Source: Bubalus kerabau (lineage: Eukaryota; Chordata; Mammalia; Artiodactyla; Bovidae). From it: a DNA stretch of 64,000 nt. Of the stretch, positions 36,205 through 47,911 are shown one piece after another. The notes beneath the pieces were generated by a model that worked only from the letters and a program-made list of their open reading frames with translations, was not told the DNA's origin and ran no database searches. Location of the stretch: the NCBI RefSeq assembly GCF_029407905.1, contig NW_026577925.1:372001-436000 (forward strand), in the 5' to 3' direction. A program made the position numbers and the translations under genes. The stretch's first letter is position 1. Every line of letters starts with the position of its first letter.

Positions 36205-37070
36205 CTTGTTGGCCTTGAAATCCAATCTTCCATTCGGGTTGCGAGGGGGAGCTGGGGATTGCGCTAGAGTCACTGCAGGGCAAAAGAGACCTAATCTAGG
36301 CTTGTGTCCAGGATCTAACGTTGCTCTCCAGGGGCGACAGGGATCTCGGGTTTGCATTCCAGACTCATCCGGGGAGTCAGTTCTCACCTCGAGGGTAAGC
36401 AAAGAATTCCGCTCTCGTCTCGAGTCGCGATGGGTATCTCTTGGAGCCCAATGTGTGTACTAAAGGGAGTCAAGCCTCCTGTGGAGTTTGGAGAGAGGAC
36501 TCGGGATTGGACTCCAGGCCATGCAGGAAAAGAAGGCCCTCATCTCGAGATGACGGTGGCGTCTCGTGGGTTTTCTCGAGCTGAGGCGCCAGTGTGGGGT
36601 GTCTCATGAAGTACCACAGGGATTTCAGGGAGCCTCTTGTGTGAAGTCAGGAAAATCCAGTATTCCATTCGAGTTGCAATTTAGAACTGGGCATTGCTCT
36701 CCAGTCACTGCAGGGCAAAATAGACCTCATCTACGCTTGTGTCCAGGACCTAGTGTTCCACTACTGGGCCAACAGGGATCTCAGGGTTGCATTCTCGACT
36801 CACCCGGAGAGTCAGGCCTCGTCTTGAGGGGAAAAAAAGGACTCCGCTCTCCTGTCGAGTCGCGATGGGTATCTCTTGGAGCCCACTGCGTGGCGTAAAG
36901 GGAGTGAAGCCTCCTATGGAGTTTGGAGAGATGACTCGGGATTGTTTTCCTGGCCATGCAGGAAAAAAGGCCCTCATCTCGTGATGACGGGGGCGTCTCG
37001 TGGGTTTTCTCCAGCTGCGGTGCCAGTATCAGATTTCTCACGAGGTATGACGGGGAGCTCAGAGAGCCTC
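36205..37070. repeat. Internal ~432-bp duplication in a satellite I monomer
   Basis: Within the 1,836-bp monomer, the stretch from about 36,205 to 36,637 is followed by a second, diverged version to about 37,070. The switch occurs at CAGGGAGCCTCTTGTGTG, which resembles the subrepeat CAGGCTTCCTCTTGTGTTGG elsewhere in the monomer. 432 bp is close to 14 subrepeats of 31 bp. The second version resembles the monomer near 33,400-33,560, with the shared variants TTAGAACTGG and CATTCTCGACTCACCC. Confidence 0.75.
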
Positions 37071-37683
37071 TCGTGTGGTGCTAGGGACGTCAGGTCTCCG
37101 TGCGTGTGGTGAAGGGGAGTGCGTGATTGCTCTCGAGTCATAGTAGGTGAATCGGGCCTCAAGACGCATTGAAGAAGGACTCTGGAGGTCTTTCTCAGGT
37201 TGCGGCAGGGAACCCTGGGTTCCCTCGACTTGTGTCGGTGACCTCAGGCAACTTCTCAGGGTGCCTCTGAGAAGTCAGGGACACTGTGGATTTGGGAGGG
37301 GCCTTTCGTTACTCAACTGGGTTTGGTGCAATCGAAGAGGGCCTCATCTCGAATGGAGGCAGGAACCTCAGGGGTCCTTTCCATTTCTGACTCGGGTCGC
37401 AGAGTACCTGCCGAGTACGGACAAGAGAGTCACGCCTCGTCTTCCGTGGAGGAATGGATCTCCGCTTGCCTTTCGAGTTGTTCACGGAGTGACAGGCCAC
37501 TTGTTGAGCTGTGTGTGGAACCTGCGGGTTTTTCCGGACGATGCACAGGGGTGTCAGTGCCCCTTCGTGTTGTGCCTTCATCCACAGGGTTGCCTTCAAA
37601 GAGGTGTCCGGGCATCAGGTTCTTTTCAAGAGCGTACCAGAAAATTGGGGTCTTTCAGCATGTGGTACCACCCACGAGGCTAC

Positions 37684-40600
37684 GTCTCGAATTTCCTCGG
37701 GAGACCGGCCTCATCCTGAGGTTCGCCGGGAAGGTAGGGAACCCTTGCAGACAAAGCAGGGGAATCAACACACCGGTCGCGATCAGAAGGGGAGAAGGGG
37801 CTCAGATGAAGTGGTGCCGGGAACCTCGGTGGTCCCCTCGAGTGAGACCGGTATGTCACGGCACTTTTGAGGTCGCATCAAGGGTGCCAAGTACAGTTTC
37901 GCACTTCAAGACGGAACGTGGGAATTCTCTGGAGATGCTCTAGCGGGCAAGGGCCTCATATTGCGATGACGAGGGAAACACGTGGTTTTTCTCGAGTTGC
38001 GGCGGGATTCTCGAGTTACGACGGGGAATTCAGGCTTCCTCTTGTGTTGGCCCAGGAAGTCCAATCTTCCATTCAACTTGTCAGAGAGAGCTGTGGGTTG
38101 CTCTCGAGTCACTTCAGGGCAAAGAGTCCTCATCTAGGCTTGGGTCCAGGACGTAGTGTTCCTCCCCAGGGGCAACAGGGATATCGGGGTCGCATTGCAG
38201 TCTCACCCGGTGGGTCATGCCTCGTCTCGAGTGGAAGCAAAGGACTCCACTATCCTCTCGATTCGCGACGTGTAACTCTTGGAGCCCAATGAGTGGCCTA
38301 AAGGGAGTCAAGCGTCCTGTGTAGCTTGGACAGAAGGTTCACGCTTGATCTGCATACCATTCAGTTAAAGATGGCCCTCCTCTCGTGATGACGGGAGCGT
38401 CTCATGGGTTTTCTCGAGCTGCGGCACCAGTGTGGGGTTTCTCACGAGATATGATGGGGAGCTCAGGGAGCCTCTCGTGCGGCGCCAGAGAAGTCAGGCC
38501 TCCATGCGTGTGGCCAGGCAGATCGCGTCATTTCTCTGGAGTCATGGGAGGGACTAGGGCCTCAAGACACATTTAAGAAGGACTCTCGAGGTCTTTCTTG
38601 GGTTGGGGCGGGAAACACTCGTTTCCCTCGACCTCTACCGGGGACCTTAGGGAACTTCCCAGGTGCCTCTGAGAGATGAGGGATACTGAGGAGTTAGAGG
38701 GGCCTCTCGGGACTCCACTAGGTTTGACGAAATGAAAGAGGGCCTCATCTCGATTGGAGGCAGGAACCTCAGGCTTCCTCTCCATTTCTGACTCCGACCG
38801 CAGGGTCCCTGCAGGGTTGGGACAGGAGAGTCAGGCCTCGTCTTGTCTGAGGAAGGGAACTCTGCTTGCCTCTCGAGTCGTTCAGTGGGTCTCAGGCCCC
38901 TTGTCGAGCTGTGTGTGGAACCTGCGGGTGTTTCCAGAAGATGCACGGGAGTGTCATTGCCCCTTCATTTTGTGCCTTCCCCCACAGGGTTGCCTTCAAA
39001 GAGGTGTCCGGGCATCAGGTTCATTTCAAGAGCGGACCGGGAAATCGGGGTCGTTCGAAATGTGGCACCACCCACGTGGCTCATCTCGAATTTCCTCGTG
39101 AGACCAGCATCATCCTGAGGTGCGCCGGGAAGGCCGGGAACACCTTCCACACAAAGAAGGGGAATCGACTCTCCTGTCGCGATCAGGAGGGGAGATGGGG
39201 CTCAGATGAAGTGGGGCCGGGACTCTAGGTGTTCCACTCGAGGGAACCCGGCGTTTCAGGGAACTTTAAGGGTTGCATCAAGGGAGCCAAGTACCGTTTC
39301 CCACTTCAGGACGGAACATGGGACTTCCCTGGAGACGCTGTAGCGGGCAAGGGCCTCATCCTGTGAAGACGTTGGAACCACGTCGTTTTTCTCGAGTTGC
39401 GTCTGGATTCTCGAAAACGATGGGGATTTCAGGCTTCCTCTTGGGTTGGCCCTGGGAAGCCCAATCTTCCCCTGGAGTTGCGAGGGAAAGCTGGGGGTTC
39501 TGCTCGAGTCACTACAGGGCCAAAGAGACCTCATCGAGGCATGTGTCCAGGACCTAATATTCCTCTCAAGGGAAGACAGAGATCTCGGGTTTCCATTCCA
39601 GACTCCCCCGGGGAGTCAGGCCTCGCCTCGAGGGGAAGCAGAGGACTCCACTTTCCTCTCAAGTCGCGACACGGATCTCTTGGAGCCCAATGAGTGGACT
39701 CAAGGGTGTCGAGCCTCCTCTTCAGTTTGGAGAGAGGACTCGGGATTGCTCTCCAGGTCAGGCAGGAAAAGAAGGCCCTCATCTCGCGATGACGGGGGCA
39801 TCTCATGGGTTTCCTCAGGCTGCAGCGCCCGTGGGGGTTTTCTCTCGAGGCACGACGAGGACATCAGGGAGCCTCTCGTGCGGCGCCAGGGAACTCATGT
39901 CTCCATGCGCATGGCGAGGAGGAGCTGGTCATCACTCTCGAGTCATGGGAAGTGACTAGGGCCTCAAGACGCGTTGAAGAAGGACTCTCGAGGTCTTTCT
40001 CGGGTGGCGGCGGGAAACCCTCGTTTCCCTCGACTTCTGCAGGGGACTATAGGGAACTTACCAGGGTGCCTCTGAGAGGTGAGGAATGCTGTGGAGTTGG
40101 CAGGGCCTCTCAGGACTCTGCTGGGTTCGGCGCAATGGAAGAGGGCCTCATCTCGAGGGGAGGCAGGAACCTCAGTCTTCCTCTCCGATTCTGACTCCGA
40201 CTGCACGGTCCCTGCAGTGTTGGGACAGGAGAGTCATGCCTCGTCTTGTCTGAGGAATGGAATTCTGGTTGCCTCTCGAGTTGTTCCGGGAGTCTCAGGC
40301 CCCTTGTCGAGCTGTGTGTAGACCCTGCGGGTTTTTCCGGATGATGCACGGGGGTGTCAGTGCCCCTTCGTTTTGTGCCTTCACCCACAGGGTTGCCTTC
40401 GAAGAAGTGTCCGGGTATCGGGTTCTTATCAAGAGCGGACCGGAAAATCGGGGTCGTTCGGCACGTGGCACCTCACACATGGCTAGTCTCGAATTTCCTC
40501 CGGAGACCGGCCTCATCCTGAGGTGCACCAGGAAGGCCGGGAACCCCTTCCAGAGAAAGCAGGGGAATCGACTCTCCTGTCGCGATCTGGAGGGGAGAAG

Positions 40601-43600
40601 GGGCTCAGATGAAGTGGTGCCGGGACCCTTGATGTTCCCCTCGAGGGAACCCAGCATGTCGGGGGACTTTTGCGATCGCATCAAGGGTGTCAAGTACCGT
40701 TTCGCACTTAAGGACAGAACATGGGACTTCCCTGGAGACGCCGGGAATTTCGGTGTTCCCCTGGAGTGAGACCGGTATTTTGGGGAACTATGGGGTCGCA
40801 TCAAGGGTGCCAAGTAGCATTTCGAACTTTAAGATGGAACGTGGGACTTCTCTTGAGACTCTAGCTGGCAAGGGCCTCATATTGCAATGAAGGGGGCACC
40901 ACATGTTTTTTAAGACTTGAGGCTGAATTCTCGAATTACGATGGGAAATTCAGACTTCCTCATGTGTTGACCGTGGGAAGCCCAATCTTCCATTCAAATT
41001 GTGAGGGAGAGATGGAGGTTGCTCTCGATCACTGTAGGGCAAAATAGACCTCATCTAGGCTTGTGTCTAGGACATAATGTTCCACTCCAGGGGCGACAGG
41101 GATCTCGGGGTTGCATTCCAAACTCACCCGGGGAGTCAGGCCTCGTCTCGAGGGAAGCAAAGGACTCCGCTCTCCTCTCGAGTCGCACCGGGTATTTCTT
41201 GGACCCAACTGAGTGGCCTAAAGGGAGTCAATCCTCCTGTGAAGTTTGGAGAGAGGACCAGGGATTGCTCTCTAGGTCAGGCAGGAAAAGAAGGCCCCCA
41301 TCTCTCATTGACGGGGGCATCTTGTGGTTTTTCTCGAACTGCGGCGCCACTGTGGGTTTTCTCACGAGGTACGATGGGGTACTCAGGGAGCCTCTTGGGT
41401 GGTACTAGGGAAGTCAGTTTTCCTGCTTGTGGCGAGGGGAGCGCGTCCTTGCTCTGGAGTCATGGTAGGGGAATCGGGCATCAAGAGACGTTGAAAAAGG
41501 ACTCTCCAAGTCTTTCTCGGGTTACTTCAGGAAACTCTGGGTTCCCTCGACTTGTGCCAGTGACCTCAGGTAGCTTCTCAGGGAGCCTCTGAGAATTCAG
41601 GGATACTGTGGTGTTGGGAGGGGCCTCTCAGGACACCACTGAGTTTGGTTCAATGGAAGAGGGCCTCTTCTCTAGTTGAGGCAGGAACCTCAGGGTTCCT
41701 CTCCATTTCTGACTCCGATCGCAGGGTCCCTGAAGAGTTGGGCCAGGAGGGTAAGGCCTCGTCTTGTGTGAAGGAATGCAACTTCACTTGCCTCTCGAGT
41801 TGTTCACGGGGTGACAGTCCACATTTGGAGCTGTGAGTGGAATCGGCGGGTTTTTCCAGACGATGCATGGGGATGTCATTGTCCCTTCGTGTTGTGCCTT
41901 CATCCACAGGGTTGCCTTCGAAGAGATGTCCGGGCGTCAGGTTCTTATCTAGAGTGGACCGGGAATACGGGATCTTTCAACATGTGGCACCAACCATGAG
42001 GCTACTTTTCGAATTTCCTCATGAGACCGGCCTCATCCGGAGGTTCGCGGGGAACGTCGGGAACCCCTTGCAGACAAAGCATGGGAGTCAACCCTCCTGT
42101 CGAGATCAGGAGGGGTGAAGGGGCTCACAGGAAGTGGTGCCATGAACTTTGGTGTTTCCCTCGAGTGAGACCGGTATGTCAGGGAACTTTGGGGGTCGCA
42201 TCAAGGGTGCCAAGTACCGTTTTGTACTTCAGGATGGAACGTGGGACTTCTCTTGATACGCTGTAGCGGCCAAGGGCCTCATCTTGCGATGACGGGGGAG
42301 CCACGTGGTTTTTCTCGAGTTGCGGCGGGATTCTCGAGTTACGACGGGGATTTCAGGCTTCCTCTTGTGTTGGGCCAGGGAAGTCCAATCATCCATTCGA
42401 GTTGCAAGGGAGAGCTGGGGGTTGCGCTCGAGTCACTGCAGGGCAAAGGAGACCTCATCTAGGCTTGTGTCCAGGACCTAATGTTCCTCTCCAAGGGCCA
42501 CAGGGATCTCAGGTTTGCATTCCAGACTCACCCAGGGAGTCAGGCCTCGTGTCGAAGGGAAGCAAAGGACTCCGCTCTCCTTTCGAGTTGCGACGGGCAC
42601 CTCTTGGAACCCACTTTGTGGCCTAAAGGGAGTCAAGCCTCCTGTGAAGTTTGGAGAGAGGACTTGGGACTGCTCTCCAGGCCATGCAGGAAAAGATGGC
42701 CCTCATCTCTCGATGACGGAGGGGTCTTGTGTGTTTTCTCGAGCTGCGGCGCCAGTGTGGGGTTTCACACGAGGTACGACAGGGAGCTCAGGGAGCCTCT
42801 CATGTGGCGCCAGGGAAGTCAGGTCTCCATGTGCGTGGCGAGGGGGAGCGCGTTATTGCTCTCGAGCCATGGTAGGGGAATCTGACCTCAAGAGGCGTTG
42901 AAGAAGGACTCTCGAGGTCTTTCTTCGGTTGTGGCAGGAAACCCTTATTTCCCTCGACGTTTGCCGGTGGCCTCAAGGAGCTTCTCAGAATGCCTATGAG
43001 AAGTCAGGGATACTGTGGAGATGGGAGTGGCCTCTCGGGACTCCACTGGGTTTGTTTTAATGGAAGAGGGCCTCATCTCGGGTTGAGGCAGGAACCTCAG
43101 GTTTCCTCTCCATTTCTGACTCAGATCGAAGCGTGCCTGCAGAGTTGGGATTGGATACTCAGGCCTCGTCTTATCTGAGGAAGGGAACTCCGCTTGCCTC
43201 TCTCGTTGTTTAAGGGGTGACAGGCCAGTTGTGGAGCTGTATGTGGATCCTGTGGGATTTTCCGGACGATGAACAGGGTTGCCAGTGCCCCCTCGTGTAG
43301 TGCCTTCATCCACAGGGTTGCCTTAGAAGAGGTGTCCGGGCATCGGGTTCTTATCAAGAGCAAGACCGAGAAATCGGCGTCTTTCGGCACGTGGCACCAA
43401 CACGAGGCTACGTCTCGAATTTCTTCGTGAGACTGGCCTCATCCTGAGGTGCGCCATGAAGGTCGGGAACGCCTTCTAGACAAAGCAGGGGGATCGACCT
43501 TCCTGCCGTGATCAGGAGCGGAGAAGGGGCTCAAATGAAGTGGTGCCAGGAACTTCGGTGTTCCCTTGGAGTGAGACCGGTATATTGGGGAACTTTTGGG

Positions 43601-44465
43601 GTCGCATCAAGGGTGCCAAGTAGCATTTCGAACTTTATGACGAAACATGGGACTTCTCTTGAGACTCTGTAGCGGGCAAAGGCCTCATATTGTGATGAAT
43701 GGGGAACCACGTGGTTTTTAAGAGTTGCGGCGGGATTCTCGAGTTACAATGGGAAATTCAGACTTCCTCTTGTGTTGGCCCAGTGAAGACCAATCTTCCA
43801 TTCGAATTGCGAGGGAGAGATGGGTGTTGCTCTCGAGTCACTGTAGGGCAAAATAGACCTCATCTAGGCTTTTGTCCAGGACATAATGTTCCTCTCCAGG
43901 GGCAACAGGGATCTCGGGGTTGCATTCCAGACTCACCCAAGGTAAGGCCTCATCTCGAGGGGAAACAAAGTACTCTGCTCTCCTCTCAAGTCGCGACAGG
44001 TATCTCTTGGAGCCCATTGAGTGGCCTAAAGGGAGTAAAGCCTCCTGTGAAGTTTGGAGAAAGGACCAGGGATTGCTCTCCAGGTCAGGCAGGAAAAGAT
44101 GTCCCCAATCTCGCGATGACGGTGGCGTCTCGTGGGTTTTTCCGAGCTGTGGCGCCAGTGTGGGGTTTCTCACGAGGTATGACGGGGAGCTCAGGGAGCC
44201 TCTCATGTGGCGCCAGGGAAGTCAGGTGTCCATGCGCATGGCGAGGGGGAGCGTGTCATTGCTTTCGAGTCATGGTAGGGGAATCCGGCCTCAAGACGCG
44301 TTGAAGACGGACTCTTGAGGTCTTTCTCGGGTTGCGGCAGGATACCCTGTGTTCCCTCGACTTGTGCTGGTGACCTCAGGGAGTTGCTCAGGGTGCCTCT
44401 GAGAAGACACTGATACTGTGGTGTTGGGAGGGGCCTCTCGGGACTCCACTGCGTTTGGTGCAATG
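37684..44465. repeat. Satellite I block, copy 2 of long-range duplication
   Basis: Anchors at 37,706, 39,105, 40,508, 42,028 and 43,434 reproduce copy 1 with a fixed offset of 17,405 bp, including the rare 1,520-bp monomer (40,508-42,028). Near 44,110 copy 2 has about 10 bp that copy 1 lacks, after which the offset is 17,415. The provirus interrupts the block at its right edge. The satellite past the provirus (51,356 onward) no longer tracks copy 1 closely. Confidence 0.88.
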
Positions 44466-44471
44466 GAAGAT
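44466..44471. other. Target site duplication, left of provirus
   Basis: GAAGAT precedes the provirus and GAAGAG (51,350-51,355) follows it. The satellite consensus at this position is GGAAGAGGGCCTCATCTCG, so the left copy has one later G-to-T change. The satellite reads continuously if the provirus is removed. Confidence 0.85.
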
Positions 44472-45774
44472 TGCCGGGAGCCAGCGAGAGACATTCCACT
44501 CGTGACAAATGTCATGAGGAAAGAGTCTCGGCATACGCAAAGGCGGGATCGAGCCTCCGGGAGTTCCCCCGTATATTCTTCAGCATCTACCCCCAAAAAC
44601 CAAAGTCTGCCTTCTTTATTGCTTTGTTCTCTCACCTCTGACATTACTGGGGATGTCCCCCACCACCATCTCACTCTCTCTGTCAAAGAGCTAACTTACA
44701 GCTCCAACTAATAATGTTCCTGGGCAATTAGTAGTGTTTAAATCCAAACCCCTCAGATGGTTTTCTAACTCGCCTGACAAGTTTACCCGGTCTCCTACAG
44801 CTATGCATACGATTGTGTACAGTCTCCCAGCCTCGAGACGCACGGGAAGTTTAAGATATTCAAATAGCTTAGAGCCTCTCAGAGAGTTAGAAACTGTCAG
44901 AATAAAACTAGTAAAAGATTTCATTGATGAACCAATGCTTTTTGCCAAGTTTCCACATCCCCTGAATTGTATCCTTGAATGTGTGCTAATTAATATAGTT
45001 GGTATGTAGAAAAAATAAGTAGTGGCCTTGATGTTGGTAACTTTAGACCCTTAAGGTAATAAATTCTTTTCTTTGTTGTAAACCCATTACACATCCTCCC
45101 TATAGGAATGCAATTTTATCTTCGAAAGATGGCGCCAAACCTTAAACAATTACTCTTAGAGAAAATAACTCTTATGGTTGATAAGTCTTTGTCAAGAGTC
45201 ATAAAATGTTAATAGGTCTTCTGGCCAGAAGATGATGTAAATCATCTAAACCATTTTTATACGATAAATCTGCAGAAAAGAAACCCTGGTTTTTGATAAG
45301 GATTAAAGACTGCTGACTTTGCATCCCCTATTATCCTCTATGTGTAACTTAGGGTATTAAAACCTGTGTTGAAAATAAAGCTACGGGCCGTGCTCGCCAA
45401 CGCTTGGTCTCCCCATGTCATTATTCCCCTCAATTTTCAGATGAGTGTCCATCTGGAGCGCGGACAAGCTCTGCGACCATTTATTTGCCTGGGCTTCGAA
45501 GACCCGCTCGATAAGGTGTCTAAGGTGGGGCACCTTCCTCTATTCTAGAGGGCACTTGCAGCCTCCGTGGTCAGAGCTAACCTGGTGTCACGGGTTATAT
45601 TGATTTTCCGCGTAAACCAAGCTACTCAGCTGCTTTTCTCCACTGAATTTTCCTACTGAGCTATCCTCATTCTATTACTCTTTATATCTTTGATGAATAA
45701 ATAAATATATAAATAGGTCGCCTACTCCATCTTCCCTTCGAATACCCTGGATCAGCTGGGGCTGGACCTCTGCA
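44472..45774 (+). repeat. 5' LTR of provirus
   Basis: This 1,303-bp LTR starts TGCCGGGAGCCAGCG and ends CTGGACCTCTGCA. It aligns over its full length with the 3' LTR. By eye the U3 start shows clearly more differences than the rest, so the insertion is not recent. A direct pairwise count would date it. U3 includes the same first ~250 bp as the solo LTR at 3,109-4,408. The 91-codon frame at 44,734-45,009 recurs in the 3' LTR but lies in U3, and I do not support it as a gene. Confidence 0.92.
45355..45379 (+). promoter_or_regulatory. LTR core promoter and poly(A) signal, 5' LTR
   Basis: A TATA-like TATTAAAA (45,355-45,362) is followed at 45,374-45,379 by AATAAA. The 3' LTR has a better TATAAAAA at the same place. 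A TATA box and poly(A) hexamer this close together fit a short R region, as in betaretroviral LTRs. Confidence 0.6.
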
Positions 45775-45776
45775 GG

Positions 45777-45794
45777 TGGCGCCCAAGACAGGAT
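45777..45794 (+). other. Primer binding site, tRNA-Lys type
   Basis: TGGCGCCCAAGACAGGAT begins two bases after the LTR end. TGGCGCCC is the complement of the 3' end of tRNA-Lys, which primes betaretroviruses. Later positions have drifted. Confidence 0.75.
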
Positions 45795-46017
45795 TTCGAA
45801 GGTAAATCCCCAACCCCATTCCCCCAGTGTTCAGTTTTGGGGACAGATAGGATCCCACTTAGGGGGCTGCAGATCCCCCTGTAGAATAGACAGGGCGAGA
45901 GGAGTGGGAAGTGTTGAAGAGTTAGAGAGATAAAACGGTTTCTAAAAAGGCTGACAAAAAAGGCCTAATCTTTAGATAGCTAGAAGCAAAATCTTTTACT
46001 ATCCTTAAGTTTCTGAC

Positions 46018-46491
46018 ATGGGCAACACTGAATCAAATGAAAGACAGCTCTTTATAGGAGTAATTTTACAGTTATTAAGTAAAAGAAGAATCAAGGTTAA
46101 AAAATCTTCCATTCAATCATTTTTTACATTTGTACAAGACCACTGCCCTTGGTTTCTACAACAAGGCACTGTTAACCTAGATATCTTGAAAAAACTAGGA
46201 AAACAGCTAAGAGCTTATTGTGCTCAGCAAGGTTTGGAAAAAATCCCTACTTACACCTTTCCTCTGTGGAATATGACTAGAGATGTTTTAGATCCAGCTC
46301 ATGACTTTGAAAAGGTACCTGTTAAAGAGGAAAGTAAAGTTGGAAAAGTACCTGTTAAACAAAAAAGCAAATCTGAAAAGGTACCTGTTATAAAGAAAAG
46401 TGAAAATGAAGAGGCTATACCTAGCTATCGACAGCTAAATGAATGGCTAGCCGCTATGACTGCCAATGAGCATGTAAAAGATAGGGATTGA
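46018..46491 (+). pseudogene. gag: Gag matrix fragment (157 codons)
   Basis: The frame opens with Met-Gly (MGNTESNE), a typical N-myristoylation signal of Gag that would direct the polyprotein to the plasma membrane. Residues 35-50 (FTFVQDHCPWFLQQGT) and the following helical region fit the betaretroviral matrix fold. The C-terminal part has a lysine-rich, imperfect tandem repeat (VPVK-type, about residues 100-125), as in spacer regions of Gag. The frame ends in a premature TGA at 46,489-46,491. Related codons continue past it, so the stop is a lesion. The leader between the PBS and the ATG is about 220 bp. Confidence 0.82.
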
Positions 46492-47479
46492 AAGAAAGAT
46501 CAGCTCTCCCCTCAATTTGAAAAAGGTTTAGAGGAAACAGCAGCTCGATGCCATTCTGATGAGGATTTTTTTTTTAAGCTAAAGATGCTCCTAAAAGTTT
46601 AAGAAAACATCCCTAATCAGACCATCCGCTCCTAGGAGGTTGAGGGAAACATCCCCGATCAGACAGTTCGTAAGATTTAGTTACCAAACAGTTAAAGGAT
46701 CTCCGGAACAGAAGAGGAAAACTTCGGGACGCTCCCATCCCCCTATGCCTCCTCCTCCATGTCGGCGTAAAGGGCCACCGCTAGGAGTTTCCCGGAGAAG
46801 GATTTTCTCTAGTCCCAAGGATGAACTTGATCCTCACCTTGAGGCTTCTTTTCTAGTCCCCTCTGCAGTTTAGCCAGGGTAAAGAGGTTACAAAATAAAT
46901 AAAAATATTCTCTAAAATTAAAAAAAATTAAAAATGGATTTCTCTGCATCTAAGAATAGACAAATATTTATTGACTGTGGAATATGATTAGAAATGTCCT
47001 GGACCTCCGTCACGAGGCTGTTAAATAGACTATGGGGGAGGCTATAGAGGTGGATGGTGGTGAGTCTCCATTTACTGCACAGATCATATTTTCTGCCATT
47101 GAAAAAAAAAAAAAAGGAGGGAGAAAGTGGTCTACCTCCCGAGGAAGGAGAGGGCTTACAGGACGCTGCGGCCGAGAGCCCTGGCGAGCTCCCTCCCCCT
47201 CTGCGCAAACCTTTAAAAAACTTATCCACCACTTTCTGATTTAAGGCGACTGCCACCGCCTTCGATTGTGCCTCCCAGGACCCAGGAGTTCCCCACTTTG
47301 CCCCCAAAGCCTCCCAAAGTGTTGCCTAAGACTGAGGAAGATAAAAAGTTTTTTAAACAAAGGAGCTTTTAGTACACAATATGCAGAGCGTGCTCCTTGG
47401 AGAAAACTCCCTCAGGGGGGTCTCACCCAGGCTAGGAGAAAAGCGAAAAGGCAAGGAGATTTAATAACAATATTAACCC
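46492..47479 (+). pseudogene. gag: Decayed gag region
   Basis: Beyond the matrix stop, short pieces are readable: a continuation with acidic and glutamine residues to about 46,600, a proline-rich piece near 46,740-46,800 (PMPPPPCRRKG), and a stretch near 46,978-47,020 that echoes the end of the matrix fragment. A second proline-rich piece lies near 47,185-47,215. Frameshifts and stops separate them. I find no capsid major-homology region and no CCHC zinc knuckle, so capsid and nucleocapsid appear lost. The A-tract near 47,102 is a likely frameshift site. Confidence 0.6.
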
Positions 47480-47911
47480 CTGATGTGCCGCTTACTCCAA
47501 TTCCAACCGGAGTGGCTGGCCCCCTATCTGAGGACATTGTAAGATTTGTCCTGGGGCGTAGCTTGCTTTCTTTTAAAAAAAAAAATTAAATAAAAAAAAA
47601 GAAAGAAAAGAAATTTCGCTGGTGCATGGTGTAGTAGATTCTGATGATATTGAGAAATTAAAGTCTTGATCTCACTGCCTATCAAAACTGTACAAATTAG
47701 TAAAGGTCAAAGAGTAACACAGCTTTTACTTTTACCTTACTATCAGACAAGGAAAAACTTGACTTCTCAATCTAAGAGCCACAAAACATTTGGATCTAGT
47801 GATCTAGCCTTTTGGGTGCAGGAAATTACAGTTCCAAGGCCTTTAAAAGATCTTTTAATTCAAGAGAATAAAACGCCAGGGCTATTAGACACAGGAACAG
47901 ACGTCTCTTAA
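47480..47911 (+). pseudogene. pro: dUTPase-protease (pro) fragment
   Basis: Two frames are involved. At about 47,480-47,580 one reads into a dUTPase-like GRSLL motif. After an A-rich frameshift zone (about 47,575-47,612), a segment with a VDSDDIE-like dUTPase motif near 47,636-47,656 leads into KGQRVTQLLLLP. A decayed glycine-rich C-terminal motif (FGSSD) follows. The frame then enters protease and reaches the catalytic-type motif LLDTGTDVS at about 47,882-47,908. It ends at a stop at 47,909-47,911, right after the active-site loop. dUTPase fused upstream of aspartic protease is a hallmark of betaretroviruses. The product cannot be functional. Confidence 0.78.

Larger units (their letters stand above)
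26996..37683. repeat. Satellite I array, middle section
   Basis: Anchors lie at 27,421, 28,822, 30,225, 31,629, 33,047, 34,468, 35,870 and 37,706. Most monomers are 1,401-1,404 bp. Two (31,629-34,468) are 1,418 and 1,421 bp because of an ~18-20-bp insertion before GATCTGACTCGGATC, near 32,705-32,725 and 34,127-34,150. One (35,870-37,706) is 1,836 bp because of an internal duplication. At least two subfamilies are visible: one with CGAGGCACGACGAGGA (about 27.6-31.1 kb) and one with TCACGAGGTACGA-type sequence (elsewhere). Confidence 0.88.

Noticed and set aside
44734..45009. 91-codon frame repeated in both LTRs as an accessory gene
   Set aside because: Its presence in both LTRs follows from LTR duplication. 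It lies in U3, lacks family features, and is not evident in the related solo LTR.
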